Assembly: GCA_026986355.1 (NCBI GenBank)
Contig: JALSOO010000155.1
Location: forward strand, 1 to 33,171
Length of the DNA: 33,171 bases
Direction: 5' to 3'
Source: Campylobacteraceae bacterium
Lineage (GTDB): Bacteria > Campylobacterota > Campylobacteria > Campylobacterales > Sulfurovaceae
The position numbers were made by a program, and so were the translations under genes. The notes under the pieces are model-generated. The model worked only from the letters and a program-made list of their open reading frames with translations. It did no database searches and was not told where the DNA came from. Below are positions 1-7,404 of this stretch, one piece after another. The number at the start of each line of letters is the position of its first letter. The first letter of the stretch is position 1.

Positions 1-5
1 AACAT
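1..5 (-). CDS. Start of a minus-strand gene running off the left edge (inferred)
   Basis: On the minus strand an ATG occupies positions 5-3, preceded at good spacing by a strong ribosome-binding sequence (AGGAGAGG, complement of 9-16). This looks like the start of a gene divergent from the one at 80. Only the first codon is inside the window, so nothing can be said about its product. Confidence 0.3.
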
Positions 6-79
6 ACCCCTCTCCTAATTTTTAAATCAAAAATGATTATACAAATAATAACTTTAGAAAGATTTAGCTAGAGTGAATT

Positions 80-598
80 ATGAAAAAATTAGAATCAGAA
101 TCAATCAATCAACTTTTAGAGATTATCTCAAACTATCCTGGATTAAGAGTATCACAATTTTCAGATGGAGGAGAGGTGTTCTCTAATATATTATATAGTC
201 TATGTGTAGAGCGTGGATATGAGTATCAACTCAATGTTTTCAATGAAGATTTTTATATAAAAGCCAAAAATCTGTATGGAGGCGATAAACTATCTTTTGT
301 CAAACTAATTAAATGGACTCAACGTAGATACGCATCATTGGCAAAACAGTATGATGTACTCTTTGTTACAGCAACAGTACCCAATGAGCATCGTGAGTTA
401 TTTACAAAAAATATCTATTCTCATATCAAAAGTGCTGGTCATATTATTCTATTTTTAGAAAAAGGGAATTATCAAGATATTGATGAGTGGAGAAGTTTTT
501 TAGAAGAGTATCTATTTGTCTCTATTAGCACATTAGATATATTTGAAAATTATGAAATTCTTATTGCTAAAAAAATGCATGGTTGGGGAGGAAAATAG
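80..598 (+). CDS. Hypothetical protein, Rossmann/methyltransferase-like C-terminal half
   Basis: A 172-residue soluble protein that I do not recognise as a named family. The segment from about residue 90 (YDVLFVTATVP) through LKSAG-like 'IKSAGHIILFLEKG' to the final 'YEILIAKKMHGWG' has the strand-helix-strand rhythm and closing 'IAKK' strand of the last half of class I methyltransferases. However, no glycine-rich SAM-binding loop is visible in the N-terminal half. It may be a degenerate methyltransferase fold acting as a binding protein, or simply another alpha/beta protein. There is no signal peptide or membrane segment. The start follows a GAGTG ribosome site. It is divergent from a gene off the left edge and 303 bases before the LysM gene. 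Confidence 0.6.
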   Translation: MKKLESESINQLLEIISNYPGLRVSQFSDGGEVFSNILYSLCVERGYEYQLNVFNEDFYIKAKNLYGGDKLSFVKLIKWTQRRYASLAKQYDVLFVTATVPNEHRELFTKNIYSHIKSAGHIILFLEKGNYQDIDEWRSFLEEYLFVSISTLDIFENYEILIAKKMHGWGGK

Positions 599-653
599 AA
601 TTTTTATTTAAAAAATTTGATAGTCTTATATTTTTCCTTACTAGAGGTAAGTT

Positions 654-782
654 ATGGGAAAAGTAAAAAGAGATTATAGAATATTAAATATAAAACTATC
701 TATGAGAGTTCTTTGGGAAATATTGAGGAGAATATCGTTACTCTCATGGGGCGTAGTATATCCCCACAATGTGTCTCAATAG
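654..782 (+). CDS. Possible small protein (42 aa), unsupported by homology
   Basis: ATG at 654 is preceded by AGAGGTAA at the right distance, and the frame stays open for 42 codons to TAG at 780-782. The peptide is basic at the N-terminus (MGKVKRDYR) and has a hydrophobic stretch in the middle (ILRRISLLSWGVVYP), so it could be a small membrane-associated peptide. No promoter or terminator frames it clearly. An ORF of this length can arise by chance, so this is a low-confidence call. Confidence 0.2.
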   Translation: MGKVKRDYRILNIKLSMRVLWEILRRISLLSWGVVYPHNVSQ

Positions 783-864
783 TGAATAATCTCTCTTTAT
801 CATAAAAAAAACTACTCTGTTAAAATATATTTTAAGTTACTTTATGTTATCCTTTGATATAAAT

Positions 865-886
865 TAATAGTTATAGTTAACTATTA
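865..886. promoter_or_regulatory. Perfect 9-bp inverted repeat before the LysM gene
   Basis: TAATAGTTA (865-873) and TAACTATTA (878-886) are exact reverse complements separated by four bases. The repeat lies directly before the ribosome site AAGGAGAA (891-898) of the gene at 902. It could be an operator near the promoter or a 5' UTR hairpin. All-AT palindromes also occur by chance in this composition. Confidence 0.3.
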
Positions 887-901
887 TTACAAGGAGAAAT
901 T

Positions 902-1657
902 ATGTATTACAGTTCAAATAAAACTAACAGTTCTTACTACAATGCCTATAAAGAAGAGATGGAATCCTTAGAAGATTATAATAATGAGTTTTCATTTCAA
1001 ACAATTATTAAAATTGCTTTTATAATTCTCTCTCTAGGACTATTTACTGTTTTAACCATTTATCTTGTTAATCACTTCTCTACAGATAGTAAAGAGTCTA
1101 TTATTACACAAGATATTCAAAAAAAAGAGATTCCAAGAGTAGTATCGTTAGAAGAGAATCTACCTAAAAGTATTCAATTTCAAGAGCCTAAAAAATCATC
1201 TACTGAAAAAAACGTACAGATAAGCCCAAAAGAGGTTGCACGTATAGTACAAATTATTCTTGCACAGATGAATCATAAAGAAGAACTTCCTTTAGAGAAA
1301 CAACTCATAGAGGCCAAAAAAGAGAGAATTGATACCAAAACACTACAAGAGAGTAATCATTATAATAAAGTAGTTATTGCAACATCAAATAGTACTAAAA
1401 ATCTACTAGATAGTGATTTATTATCAAAAGGGGAAAATCCCTCTTCTACTTATGAACAAGCTCTTAAAAAAGAGCTTGATGTTCGTTCAAATGAGATGAG
1501 AATAATTATTGTTAAAAGGGGTGACAACCTTTCAAGAATAGCCAAAAGAGCGTATGGAGATAGAGATGCTTATCCTAAAATATTTAAAGCAAATCCAGAA
1601 GTTCTCAAAAATCCAAATCAGATATTTGCAGGTCAAAAGTTACGCATTCCTGCTTAA
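902..1657 (+). CDS. Membrane-anchored LysM-domain protein
   Basis: A 251-residue protein with a short cytoplasmic N-terminus and one membrane span at about residues 35-57 (IIKIAFIILSLGLFTVLTIYL). A long charged, low-complexity periplasmic linker follows, then a C-terminal LysM domain at about 200-250 (VKRGDNLSRIAKRAYGD ... NPNQIFAGQKLRIPA). LysM modules bind N-acetylglucosamine polymers, normally peptidoglycan, so the protein probably tethers the inner membrane to the cell wall or helps organise the envelope. No enzymatic domain is visible. The start is supported by AAGGAGAA seven bases upstream. The gene is followed after 58 bases by a DUF420-like membrane protein on the same strand. Confidence 0.85.
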   Translation: MYYSSNKTNSSYYNAYKEEMESLEDYNNEFSFQTIIKIAFIILSLGLFTVLTIYLVNHFSTDSKESIITQDIQKKEIPRVVSLEENLPKSIQFQEPKKSSTEKNVQISPKEVARIVQIILAQMNHKEELPLEKQLIEAKKERIDTKTLQESNHYNKVVIATSNSTKNLLDSDLLSKGENPSSTYEQALKKELDVRSNEMRIIIVKRGDNLSRIAKRAYGDRDAYPKIFKANPEVLKNPNQIFAGQKLRIPA

Positions 1658-1715
1658 GTCAATTTAAGAATATCCTGCTATATTTAAATCCAAAATTCAA
1701 CTATTAGGAAAAATT

Positions 1716-2195
1716 ATGGATTATATGTTTCAAGCAGGATTTTTAGGTACACGTGCTCCTTTTTTTATGGATTTTGTTACTCTTATAGTAGCATTCCTAC
1801 CTCTTTTACTATTCATTGCTATTGGAATGGCAAAAAGAAAAACCTATAAACTACATGCCTTTACTCAAACCGTTATTTTTATTGTCTCTTTTATTGTTGT
1901 AGGATATTTTGAATATGGTGTTCGATTGGGTGGTGGGTTTAATAATTTTATGGAGGGGAGTCATGCTTCACATGACTATGCTTTATGGGTTCTTATTATT
2001 CATATTATTATTGCTACAATATCCCTCATTGTATGGGTGAGAACACTTCTATTAGCCTATAAAGCAAATATGAGAGGTGAGCTAGTTGGCTCTTTTTCTG
2101 CCTCTCATAAAAAAGCAGGATTTTATACCTTTATTGCTATTTGCCTAACAGCATTTACAGGAATATGGGTCTATCTTTTACTTTTTGTATATTAA
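1716..2195 (+). CDS. DUF420/CtaM-like four-helix membrane protein
   Basis: A 159-residue integral membrane protein with four hydrophobic segments at about residues 19-39, 50-68, 88-110 and 133-157. Histidines sit at or near helix ends (KLHAFTQ, IIHIII, SASHKKAG), and the last helix begins after 'HKKAGFYTF'. This pattern and length resemble the DUF420 family (YozB/CtaM-like), some members of which act in maturation of haem-copper oxidases. That function is known for the family and only inferred here. The start has an AGGAAA ribosome site. The gene converges with the glycosyltransferase ending at 2214, and a 7-bp hairpin lies between the two stops. Confidence 0.6.
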   Translation: MDYMFQAGFLGTRAPFFMDFVTLIVAFLPLLLFIAIGMAKRKTYKLHAFTQTVIFIVSFIVVGYFEYGVRLGGGFNNFMEGSHASHDYALWVLIIHIIIATISLIVWVRTLLLAYKANMRGELVGSFSASHKKAGFYTFIAICLTAFTGIWVYLLLFVY

Positions 2196-2217
2196 TGAGA
2201 GTATCAATTGCTCTCAT
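2195..2217. terminator. Hairpin between convergent genes
   Basis: ATGAGAG (2195-2201) pairs perfectly with CTCTCAT (2211-2217) around a nine-base loop, exactly in the gap between two convergent stop codons. It could serve both directions, but neither side is followed by a strong T run, so it is a modest candidate. Confidence 0.35.
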
Positions 2218-3410
2218 ATCACACTTTCTCTTATCTTTTTATCTTTTAAATAGCTATATTTTATCATTTTATCATTTTCAAGAGCAATGCTCTTAATTAA
2301 TGATAGATATTTATTTACCACTATCTCTTCGGAAAAGTTCTCTATTACCTTTTTTCTGCCATTTCTTCCCATATAGATTAACTCTATATTCGATAAATTT
2401 AGCATTTTTTTCATTGCTTTGGCTAACTCTACACTATTTTTCACTTTGACTAGATAACCATTAACTCCATTATCTACTATATCCCTACAACCTGTAACAT
2501 CTGTTGTAATAATTGGCTTGGACATACTTGATGCTTCTAGTAAAACTCTTGATAACCCTTCACGATAAGAGGGAAGTACCACACAATCTACTTTATCAAT
2601 CTCATCTTGCACACTATCAGAGTGTCCAAGATACTCGATAAGTCCCTCATCTATCCAAGAGTCTAACTCATTTTGAGATATAGCAGTAGGATTTGAGTGA
2701 TAGAGTGAACCTAGAATTTTAAAGGTACATCTATTGGCATATTTAGTTGATTTAATTATACGTATTGCCTCAATATATTCACTAATTCCCTTATCTTTTA
2801 TCAATCGTGCAATCATCAAAAAGGTAAATTTTCTTTTGTTAGTTAAACTATTTTGTGACTTAAAACGGTTCGTATCAATACCTGAACCTAGAATTAAACG
2901 TGTATTATCCTCTTTTACTAATTTTTTTTCCATAAATAGAGTCATGTCATCACTATTTTGAAAAACTACAAGATTATTATAGATAGAGACTCTGTATAGC
3001 CAACGTGCTATATGAGAGGATAGGTTCTCATTTAAAAATACTGTTCCTAAGCCTGTTATATTATTTAAAGTAGGGATACTAAGAACTTTTCCAGCTAAGG
3101 AGCTGTAGATATTTGGTTTTATAGTATAGTTTAAAATCAAATCAGGTTTCAACTCTTTATAAAGTTTATAAAAATCATATATAAGCATTAAATCTACAAA
3201 AGGGTTTACCCCTCTATTATCTATCTTAATATTATGATATATAAAACCTTCATCTTCTAACTGTTGGCTATAGTCATCTCTTGGGGCTATCAATATAACC
3301 TTATATCCCTCTCTTTTTAATCTTCTAATAAGAGCTAATCTAAAATTATAGATATTCCATGATGTATTGACTACAATTGCTACTGTTTTTATTGAATTAT
3401 TATTTAACAT
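2214..3410 (-). CDS. Glycosyltransferase family 4 (PglA/CapM-like)
   Basis: A 398-residue GT-B fold glycosyltransferase of the GT4 family. The N-terminal half shows 'VNTSWNIYNFRLALIRRLKREGY' and the 'NITGLGTVFL' segment common in enzymes that add a second sugar to undecaprenyl-linked saccharides (PglA/CapM/TuaC type). The C-terminal half shows the donor-site motif EGLSRVLLE, in the E-x7-E pattern of retaining GT4 enzymes. The product would be an intermediate of a surface glycan made at the inner membrane. It is the last gene of the minus-strand module, overlapping the deacetylase by 11 bases, which suggests translational coupling. The sugar donor and acceptor cannot be read from the sequence. 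Confidence 0.88.
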   Translation of the reverse strand: MLNNNSIKTVAIVVNTSWNIYNFRLALIRRLKREGYKVILIAPRDDYSQQLEDEGFIYHNIKIDNRGVNPFVDLMLIYDFYKLYKELKPDLILNYTIKPNIYSSLAGKVLSIPTLNNITGLGTVFLNENLSSHIARWLYRVSIYNNLVVFQNSDDMTLFMEKKLVKEDNTRLILGSGIDTNRFKSQNSLTNKRKFTFLMIARLIKDKGISEYIEAIRIIKSTKYANRCTFKILGSLYHSNPTAISQNELDSWIDEGLIEYLGHSDSVQDEIDKVDCVVLPSYREGLSRVLLEASSMSKPIITTDVTGCRDIVDNGVNGYLVKVKNSVELAKAMKKMLNLSNIELIYMGRNGRKKVIENFSEEIVVNKYLSLIKSIALENDKMIKYSYLKDKKIRESVI

Positions 3411-4374
3411 ACTCTTTTACCTCTTCCATTGTAAGTGAGAGCATTCTATAATCGTCTTTAAGCTTTTGAAAATAGATAAGTAGCTCTTCTAAATTTTTTA
3501 AATTCTTCTCTTGATTTTCTCCAAAGTTATGAGGGTGCCACCATAGATGAAAATTCTCTTTGTGTATTGCTGAATACCTCATCGCTCTTTTGATTCTATA
3601 AATTTTTAATTTTTCTAAAAATGATAATTTTGGGAAATAGGGTCTTAACATTATGCTTGATTTTAGTTCCATCACTCCTTGTGTTGATTTTGGCTTACTG
3701 CAATGATGTCCTGATATATTTATATAGGTATCTACAAGTCTATATAGACGTAATAGAGTTGATTTGGAGGGTTTGTCTCCATCACTATATGCCCAATGAG
3801 TAGGATTGCCTCTATATGTTGATATATTTAAACTTTTTAAACTATTAATAGAGTTAGTGTCAATTTGATTACGAGGAAAAACTAATGATTTTAAGCTATA
3901 ACCTCTCTTTTGGGCTACCTCTATGGCTTTGGATATATCTATCTCAAAAGCCTCTTTTGATTTTAGAGGTTCATAGGTAAAAAAGTGAGAATAGGTATGT
4001 GTGGCTAACTCCTGATTTGGAGTTGAAGCAATAAGTGAGATAAGCTTTTTTGCTGTGTGCATTTTGGAGAACTCTTTGGAGTAGGGAGGTTTGAGAGTAT
4101 CTAGATAGATATAGGGGTCTACTTTTTTATCAATATAGTTAGGTAGCGTTGATGGTTTATCTTTTTGTATCTCTTCTATACTATCATAAAATAGAAATCC
4201 AACCGTTGCCCATGTTGCATGAATATTATATTTTTTAAAAAGAGCTAATATTTTTGGAATAACTGTATATACAGCTACTAAATTATCTTGATAGCTCTCT
4301 AGTGTTCTATTTGCTCGTACTCCCCAAAAGAGTTCAAAATCTAAAGATATAGTAAATGTTCCGTTACTACTCAT
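3400..4374 (-). CDS. Polysaccharide deacetylase (NodB-like)
   Basis: A 324-residue protein of the carbohydrate esterase 4/NodB-homology superfamily, with no signal peptide. Motif 1 is 'SLDFELFWGVR' with the catalytic/metal Asp at residue 12. Motif 2 is 'HTYSH' with metal-binding His126 and His130. A late 'WWHPHNF' (His280, His282) supplies the usual distal histidine. The DFELFWG version is typical of deacetylases encoded inside O-antigen and capsule loci rather than of secreted chitin deacetylases. It would remove an acetyl group from a sugar while the glycan precursor is still cytoplasmic. It overlaps the glycosyltransferase genes on both sides by 8-11 bases, and its start is preceded by AGAGAGGT. 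Confidence 0.85.
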   Translation of the reverse strand: MSSNGTFTISLDFELFWGVRANRTLESYQDNLVAVYTVIPKILALFKKYNIHATWATVGFLFYDSIEEIQKDKPSTLPNYIDKKVDPYIYLDTLKPPYSKEFSKMHTAKKLISLIASTPNQELATHTYSHFFTYEPLKSKEAFEIDISKAIEVAQKRGYSLKSLVFPRNQIDTNSINSLKSLNISTYRGNPTHWAYSDGDKPSKSTLLRLYRLVDTYINISGHHCSKPKSTQGVMELKSSIMLRPYFPKLSFLEKLKIYRIKRAMRYSAIHKENFHLWWHPHNFGENQEKNLKNLEELLIYFQKLKDDYRMLSLTMEEVKEYVK

Positions 4375-5539
4375 GACAAAGTACCTCTCTATATTGAGAT
4401 GATATATTTTCTACAGAGAACTCTTTGGCTCTATTAAATGCTCTCTCTTGATAGTCACAACTTATATTATCATTACTAAAAATATAGTATATAGATTTAA
4501 TTAAAGCATCAATATCACCAACACCATATAAGATACCAAACTTACCTATATCCATTCCAGAGGATAATTGTTTTGAACTATCACTATCAGGAGCTAATAT
4601 CTCTCTAGGTCCACTTAGACAATCACTAGAGATAACTACTGTTTTACATAACATTGCCTCTAATATAACATTTGGAAATCCCTCTACTGAAGAGGTTGAG
4701 ATAAAAACATCGGACCTTTTTATATACTTGAATGGATTCTCTACCTGTCCTAAAAAGTGAATACGTTTATCAACAGATAGCTCTTTGGCTAGTTGCTCTA
4801 ATCTCTCTCTCTCCTCTCCATTTCCCAATATAATAAGCTCAATATCTGACTCTAATCTACTAATTGCTTCTATCGCATCATGAAATCGTTTTAATGGGAT
4901 TAATCTACCTACTGCAATAATATATCGTTTATGACTCTTAAATATAAAATCATCTATAGGTTCACTAGACTCTTTTACTATACTATCTATATCATAGGGA
5001 TTATAGATAACTCTCTCACTCTCACTTCTAAAAAAGTGTCTATTAAAATCATTTTTCATTGCTATAGAGATATGGATAATTTTATTGGCTCTAGGATAGA
5101 GATACCTAATAAATAGTAGATTTATTTTACCAGATAGTCCCTCATTAAAAAATCGAGAGACAACAGAACGGTTAACTACTTGAACAGTATGTTTAGAACC
5201 AAATATATATGAGAGTAGATTTACAAAATTGGCACGAAATAGATAGCTTTGTACCAAAGGTATATTATGCTTTTTTATATATTGCCTCAATTTCCACGCA
5301 TGATATGGGATATAGAGCATTTTTCTTAGACCAGATAGTGAGTCGTCCATATTGGATAGAGATACTATCTCTACTCCTTTTGGAATAGTATAAAAATTAT
5401 TATTGGCTAATACCAAGATGGTTACTCTATGATTATCCTCTACAAATTGTTTAGATAGTGTTAAGATTGCTCTCTCTGCACCACCTTCGCAAAGAGAGTT
5501 GATAAGAAATACGATAGAACATCTCTTTTTATTAGACAT
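4367..5539 (-). CDS. Glycosyltransferase family 4
   Basis: A GT4-type GT-B glycosyltransferase of 390 residues. The N-terminus has 'FLINSLCEGGAERAIL', the signature loop of many GT4 enzymes. The C-terminal donor domain has 'AVGRLIPLKRFHDAI' and 'SSVEGFPNVILEAM' (E-x7-E). I place the start at the ATG at 5539 (MSNKKRC...), because AGAGAGGT lies seven bases upstream, rather than at an in-frame ATG 33 bases earlier inside the preceding gene. It overlaps its upstream neighbour by 8 bases and the deacetylase downstream by 8 bases. It is similar in architecture to the next gene up (GGAER, EGFPN), so the two probably arose by duplication and add different sugars. Confidence 0.87.
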   Translation of the reverse strand: MSNKKRCSIVFLINSLCEGGAERAILTLSKQFVEDNHRVTILVLANNNFYTIPKGVEIVSLSNMDDSLSGLRKMLYIPYHAWKLRQYIKKHNIPLVQSYLFRANFVNLLSYIFGSKHTVQVVNRSVVSRFFNEGLSGKINLLFIRYLYPRANKIIHISIAMKNDFNRHFFRSESERVIYNPYDIDSIVKESSEPIDDFIFKSHKRYIIAVGRLIPLKRFHDAIEAISRLESDIELIILGNGEERERLEQLAKELSVDKRIHFLGQVENPFKYIKRSDVFISTSSVEGFPNVILEAMLCKTVVISSDCLSGPREILAPDSDSSKQLSSGMDIGKFGILYGVGDIDALIKSIYYIFSNDNISCDYQERAFNRAKEFSVENISSQYREVLCHE

Positions 5540-6659
5540 AATCGACCTCTCTTTGATAAAAAATATTCTCATACTTTTTCATAATAGTAGTTTTGGAGTA
5601 ACGTCTATAGACCGAATCTCTAATGATTGACTCTTCAAATCCAAACTCTACTGCCTTGACAATAGTTTTAGCCAAAGCATAAACATCTCCATTTTCAACA
5701 GAAAATCCATTGATTCCCTCTTGAATAATCTCTGTTACTCCACCTTTACAGGCAAAAGCAACAATAGGTGTACCAACTGCATTTGCTTCTAGTAGTACAT
5801 TTGGAAATCCCTCATGTTCAGAGGTCAAGAGAGATAGATTAGCACTTTTCATATAGGGATAGGGGTTTGTTTGATGCCCCTCAAAATGGATACGACTATT
5901 AATATTTAACTCTCTACTTAAAGCTTTTAAATTATTCTCTTCTGCACCAGAGCCTACAATCATTAATGTATAGTTTATAGGTAAAAGAGAGAATGCTTTC
6001 AAGAGTAAATCGTGTCGTTTTCTTTTGCGTAGTGTTCCTACCGATATTAAAGATATTTGATTATCTTCAACTCTATTATCTATAGGTTCATCAGCTAACT
6101 CTTCTATCTTTGATATATCAATTGGATTATTAATCAACACTATTTTTGATGAGGTTTTAGGATAGTGTATCTCTAAATCTCTTTTCATATCTTCTGATTG
6201 AGCAATAATTACATCAAAATTTTTATAAACCTTACGATAGAGAGAGTCAAAAAGCTTAGGATACTTCTCCTCTTGGTTTTGCAATGAGACAATATTTGTC
6301 TCTCTTGAAATCCATTGTGTTTCTGGTAATAACTGTTTCATAAGAGGTATAAATGGAGCAATAGCAATATTTAGATGACCAATACCTGTAAAAACACTAT
6401 TTGGTTCTATTTTATAAATCTCTTTTAAACATTTAGATATACCTTTTTTGATAGATATAGCCTCCAAATCATGAACAGCAATAGATGGGTCAAGTAGACC
6501 CTTGAGTGTACCAATATTTTTAAAAATAATAAGGTGTACTTCATCTCCATTGGATAGAAAATGGTTTAGGATATTAACCATCATTCGCTCTGCACCACCC
6601 ATTGTTAATTCATGTATAACACCTACAATTCGTTGACTTTTTATTGAACTCTTTCTCAT
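5532..6659 (-). CDS. Glycosyltransferase family 4
   Basis: A 375-residue GT4 glycosyltransferase. Visible are the N-terminal 'IHELTMGGAERMMVNIL', the domain-linking 'SVGTLRKRKRHDLLLKAF', and the donor-site 'SEHEGFPNVLLEAN' with its two glutamates spaced E-x7-E. 'AFACKGGVTEIIQEGING' follows, as in other retaining enzymes of the family. It acts on the cytoplasmic face of the inner membrane in glycan assembly. The start codon overlaps the stop of the FemAB-like gene in an ATGA arrangement, and AGAGAGG precedes it. Substrates cannot be predicted from sequence alone. Confidence 0.88.
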   Translation of the reverse strand: MRKSSIKSQRIVGVIHELTMGGAERMMVNILNHFLSNGDEVHLIIFKNIGTLKGLLDPSIAVHDLEAISIKKGISKCLKEIYKIEPNSVFTGIGHLNIAIAPFIPLMKQLLPETQWISRETNIVSLQNQEEKYPKLFDSLYRKVYKNFDVIIAQSEDMKRDLEIHYPKTSSKIVLINNPIDISKIEELADEPIDNRVEDNQISLISVGTLRKRKRHDLLLKAFSLLPINYTLMIVGSGAEENNLKALSRELNINSRIHFEGHQTNPYPYMKSANLSLLTSEHEGFPNVLLEANAVGTPIVAFACKGGVTEIIQEGINGFSVENGDVYALAKTIVKAVEFGFEESIIRDSVYRRYSKTTIMKKYENIFYQREVDYV

Positions 6660-7402
6660 AGAAACAGCCTCTCTTGTATCTTTTTTAGAGCATAATAGGG
6701 TAGTGTATAGTAGTTATAACGGACTACTTTTACTCCTCCATGCGAAGCCTTGAATTTGTCAATCCCTGCCAAAGGAGAGTGTGGGTTATTGGTGTATCCA
6801 CCCCAATCAAAGGTGCTAAAGCCTAAATCTTTAAACTCCAATATTGTTTTCCAGTGAAGAGAGTGGTTTATCCACCCTATTTGAGCTTTTCTATGTATAT
6901 TTTGCTCTTTATATAGTGTTGATATGGAGTGTTGTAGACGTACTATTCCACTCTCTCTATCCAATAGATAGAGTTGAATATTGGTTAGCTCTCCATTCAA
7001 ATATCCTTTGATATAAAAGATATTATTACCATATTTATCAATAGATTTTTTGTTAATCATAGGTAGATTTTTAGCTTTTGCAAAATCTCTATAGGCTTCT
7101 AAAAATATCTCTTTGCTATCATAATCACAAGAGAGAGTAAAGGATTCTATCTTATCTGCTTTGCGTATTTCATTTCTGACATTGGATTTAAAAGTAGAAA
7201 ATATCTTCTCCTTATCATCTCTTAAATCATTAATTAAAGTATATAGTTTCTCTTTTTTTAACCCTATCGTATCTATATCAAATGTAGCTTGTCGATAGCA
7301 ATAGAGACCTGTCATTATCATAGTTTTGTTTAATTGCATTTTAGATGCGAACCAAAGCTCATTTAGCATTAATCCTTTTAATTTATAAGAAATTTTCAAC
7401 AT
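6656..7402 (-). CDS. FemAB/GNAT-like aminoacyl- or acyl-transferase
   Basis: A protein of about 248 residues resembling the FemAB-like branch of the GNAT superfamily. The key landmark is near the C-terminus: 'FSTFDWGGYTN' followed by 'GIDKFKASHGGVKV', which matches the 'DWGG...F K..(F/H)GG' region shared by FemX/FemAB relatives. 'SNVRNEIRKA' in the N-terminal half resembles the usual 'kn.r..irka' segment. FemAB enzymes transfer amino acids from aminoacyl-tRNA to peptidoglycan precursors, and relatives in polysaccharide clusters are thought to attach amino acids or acyl groups to sugars. The start is uncertain. A GTG at 7414 is possible, but the ATG at 7402 has a better placed GGA. It sits directly after the amidotransferase gene and overlaps the GT4 gene by 4 bases. 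Confidence 0.7.
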   Translation of the reverse strand: MLKISYKLKGLMLNELWFASKMQLNKTMIMTGLYCYRQATFDIDTIGLKKEKLYTLINDLRDDKEKIFSTFKSNVRNEIRKADKIESFTLSCDYDSKEIFLEAYRDFAKAKNLPMINKKSIDKYGNNIFYIKGYLNGELTNIQLYLLDRESGIVRLQHSISTLYKEQNIHRKAQIGWINHSLHWKTILEFKDLGFSTFDWGGYTNNPHSPLAGIDKFKASHGGVKVVRYNYYTLPYYALKKIQERLFL

Positions 7403-7404
7403 CT

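Larger units (their letters stand above)
599..901. other. Intergenic stretch with one weak small ORF and a 5' inverted repeat
   Basis: This 303-base stretch separates the hypothetical gene from the LysM gene. It holds a 42-codon ORF at 654-782 with a ribosome-like AGAGGTAA before it, and a perfect inverted repeat at 865-886 just before the LysM ribosome site. I see no tRNA, no convincing terminator and no recognisable protein remnant in the rest. Confidence 0.5.
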
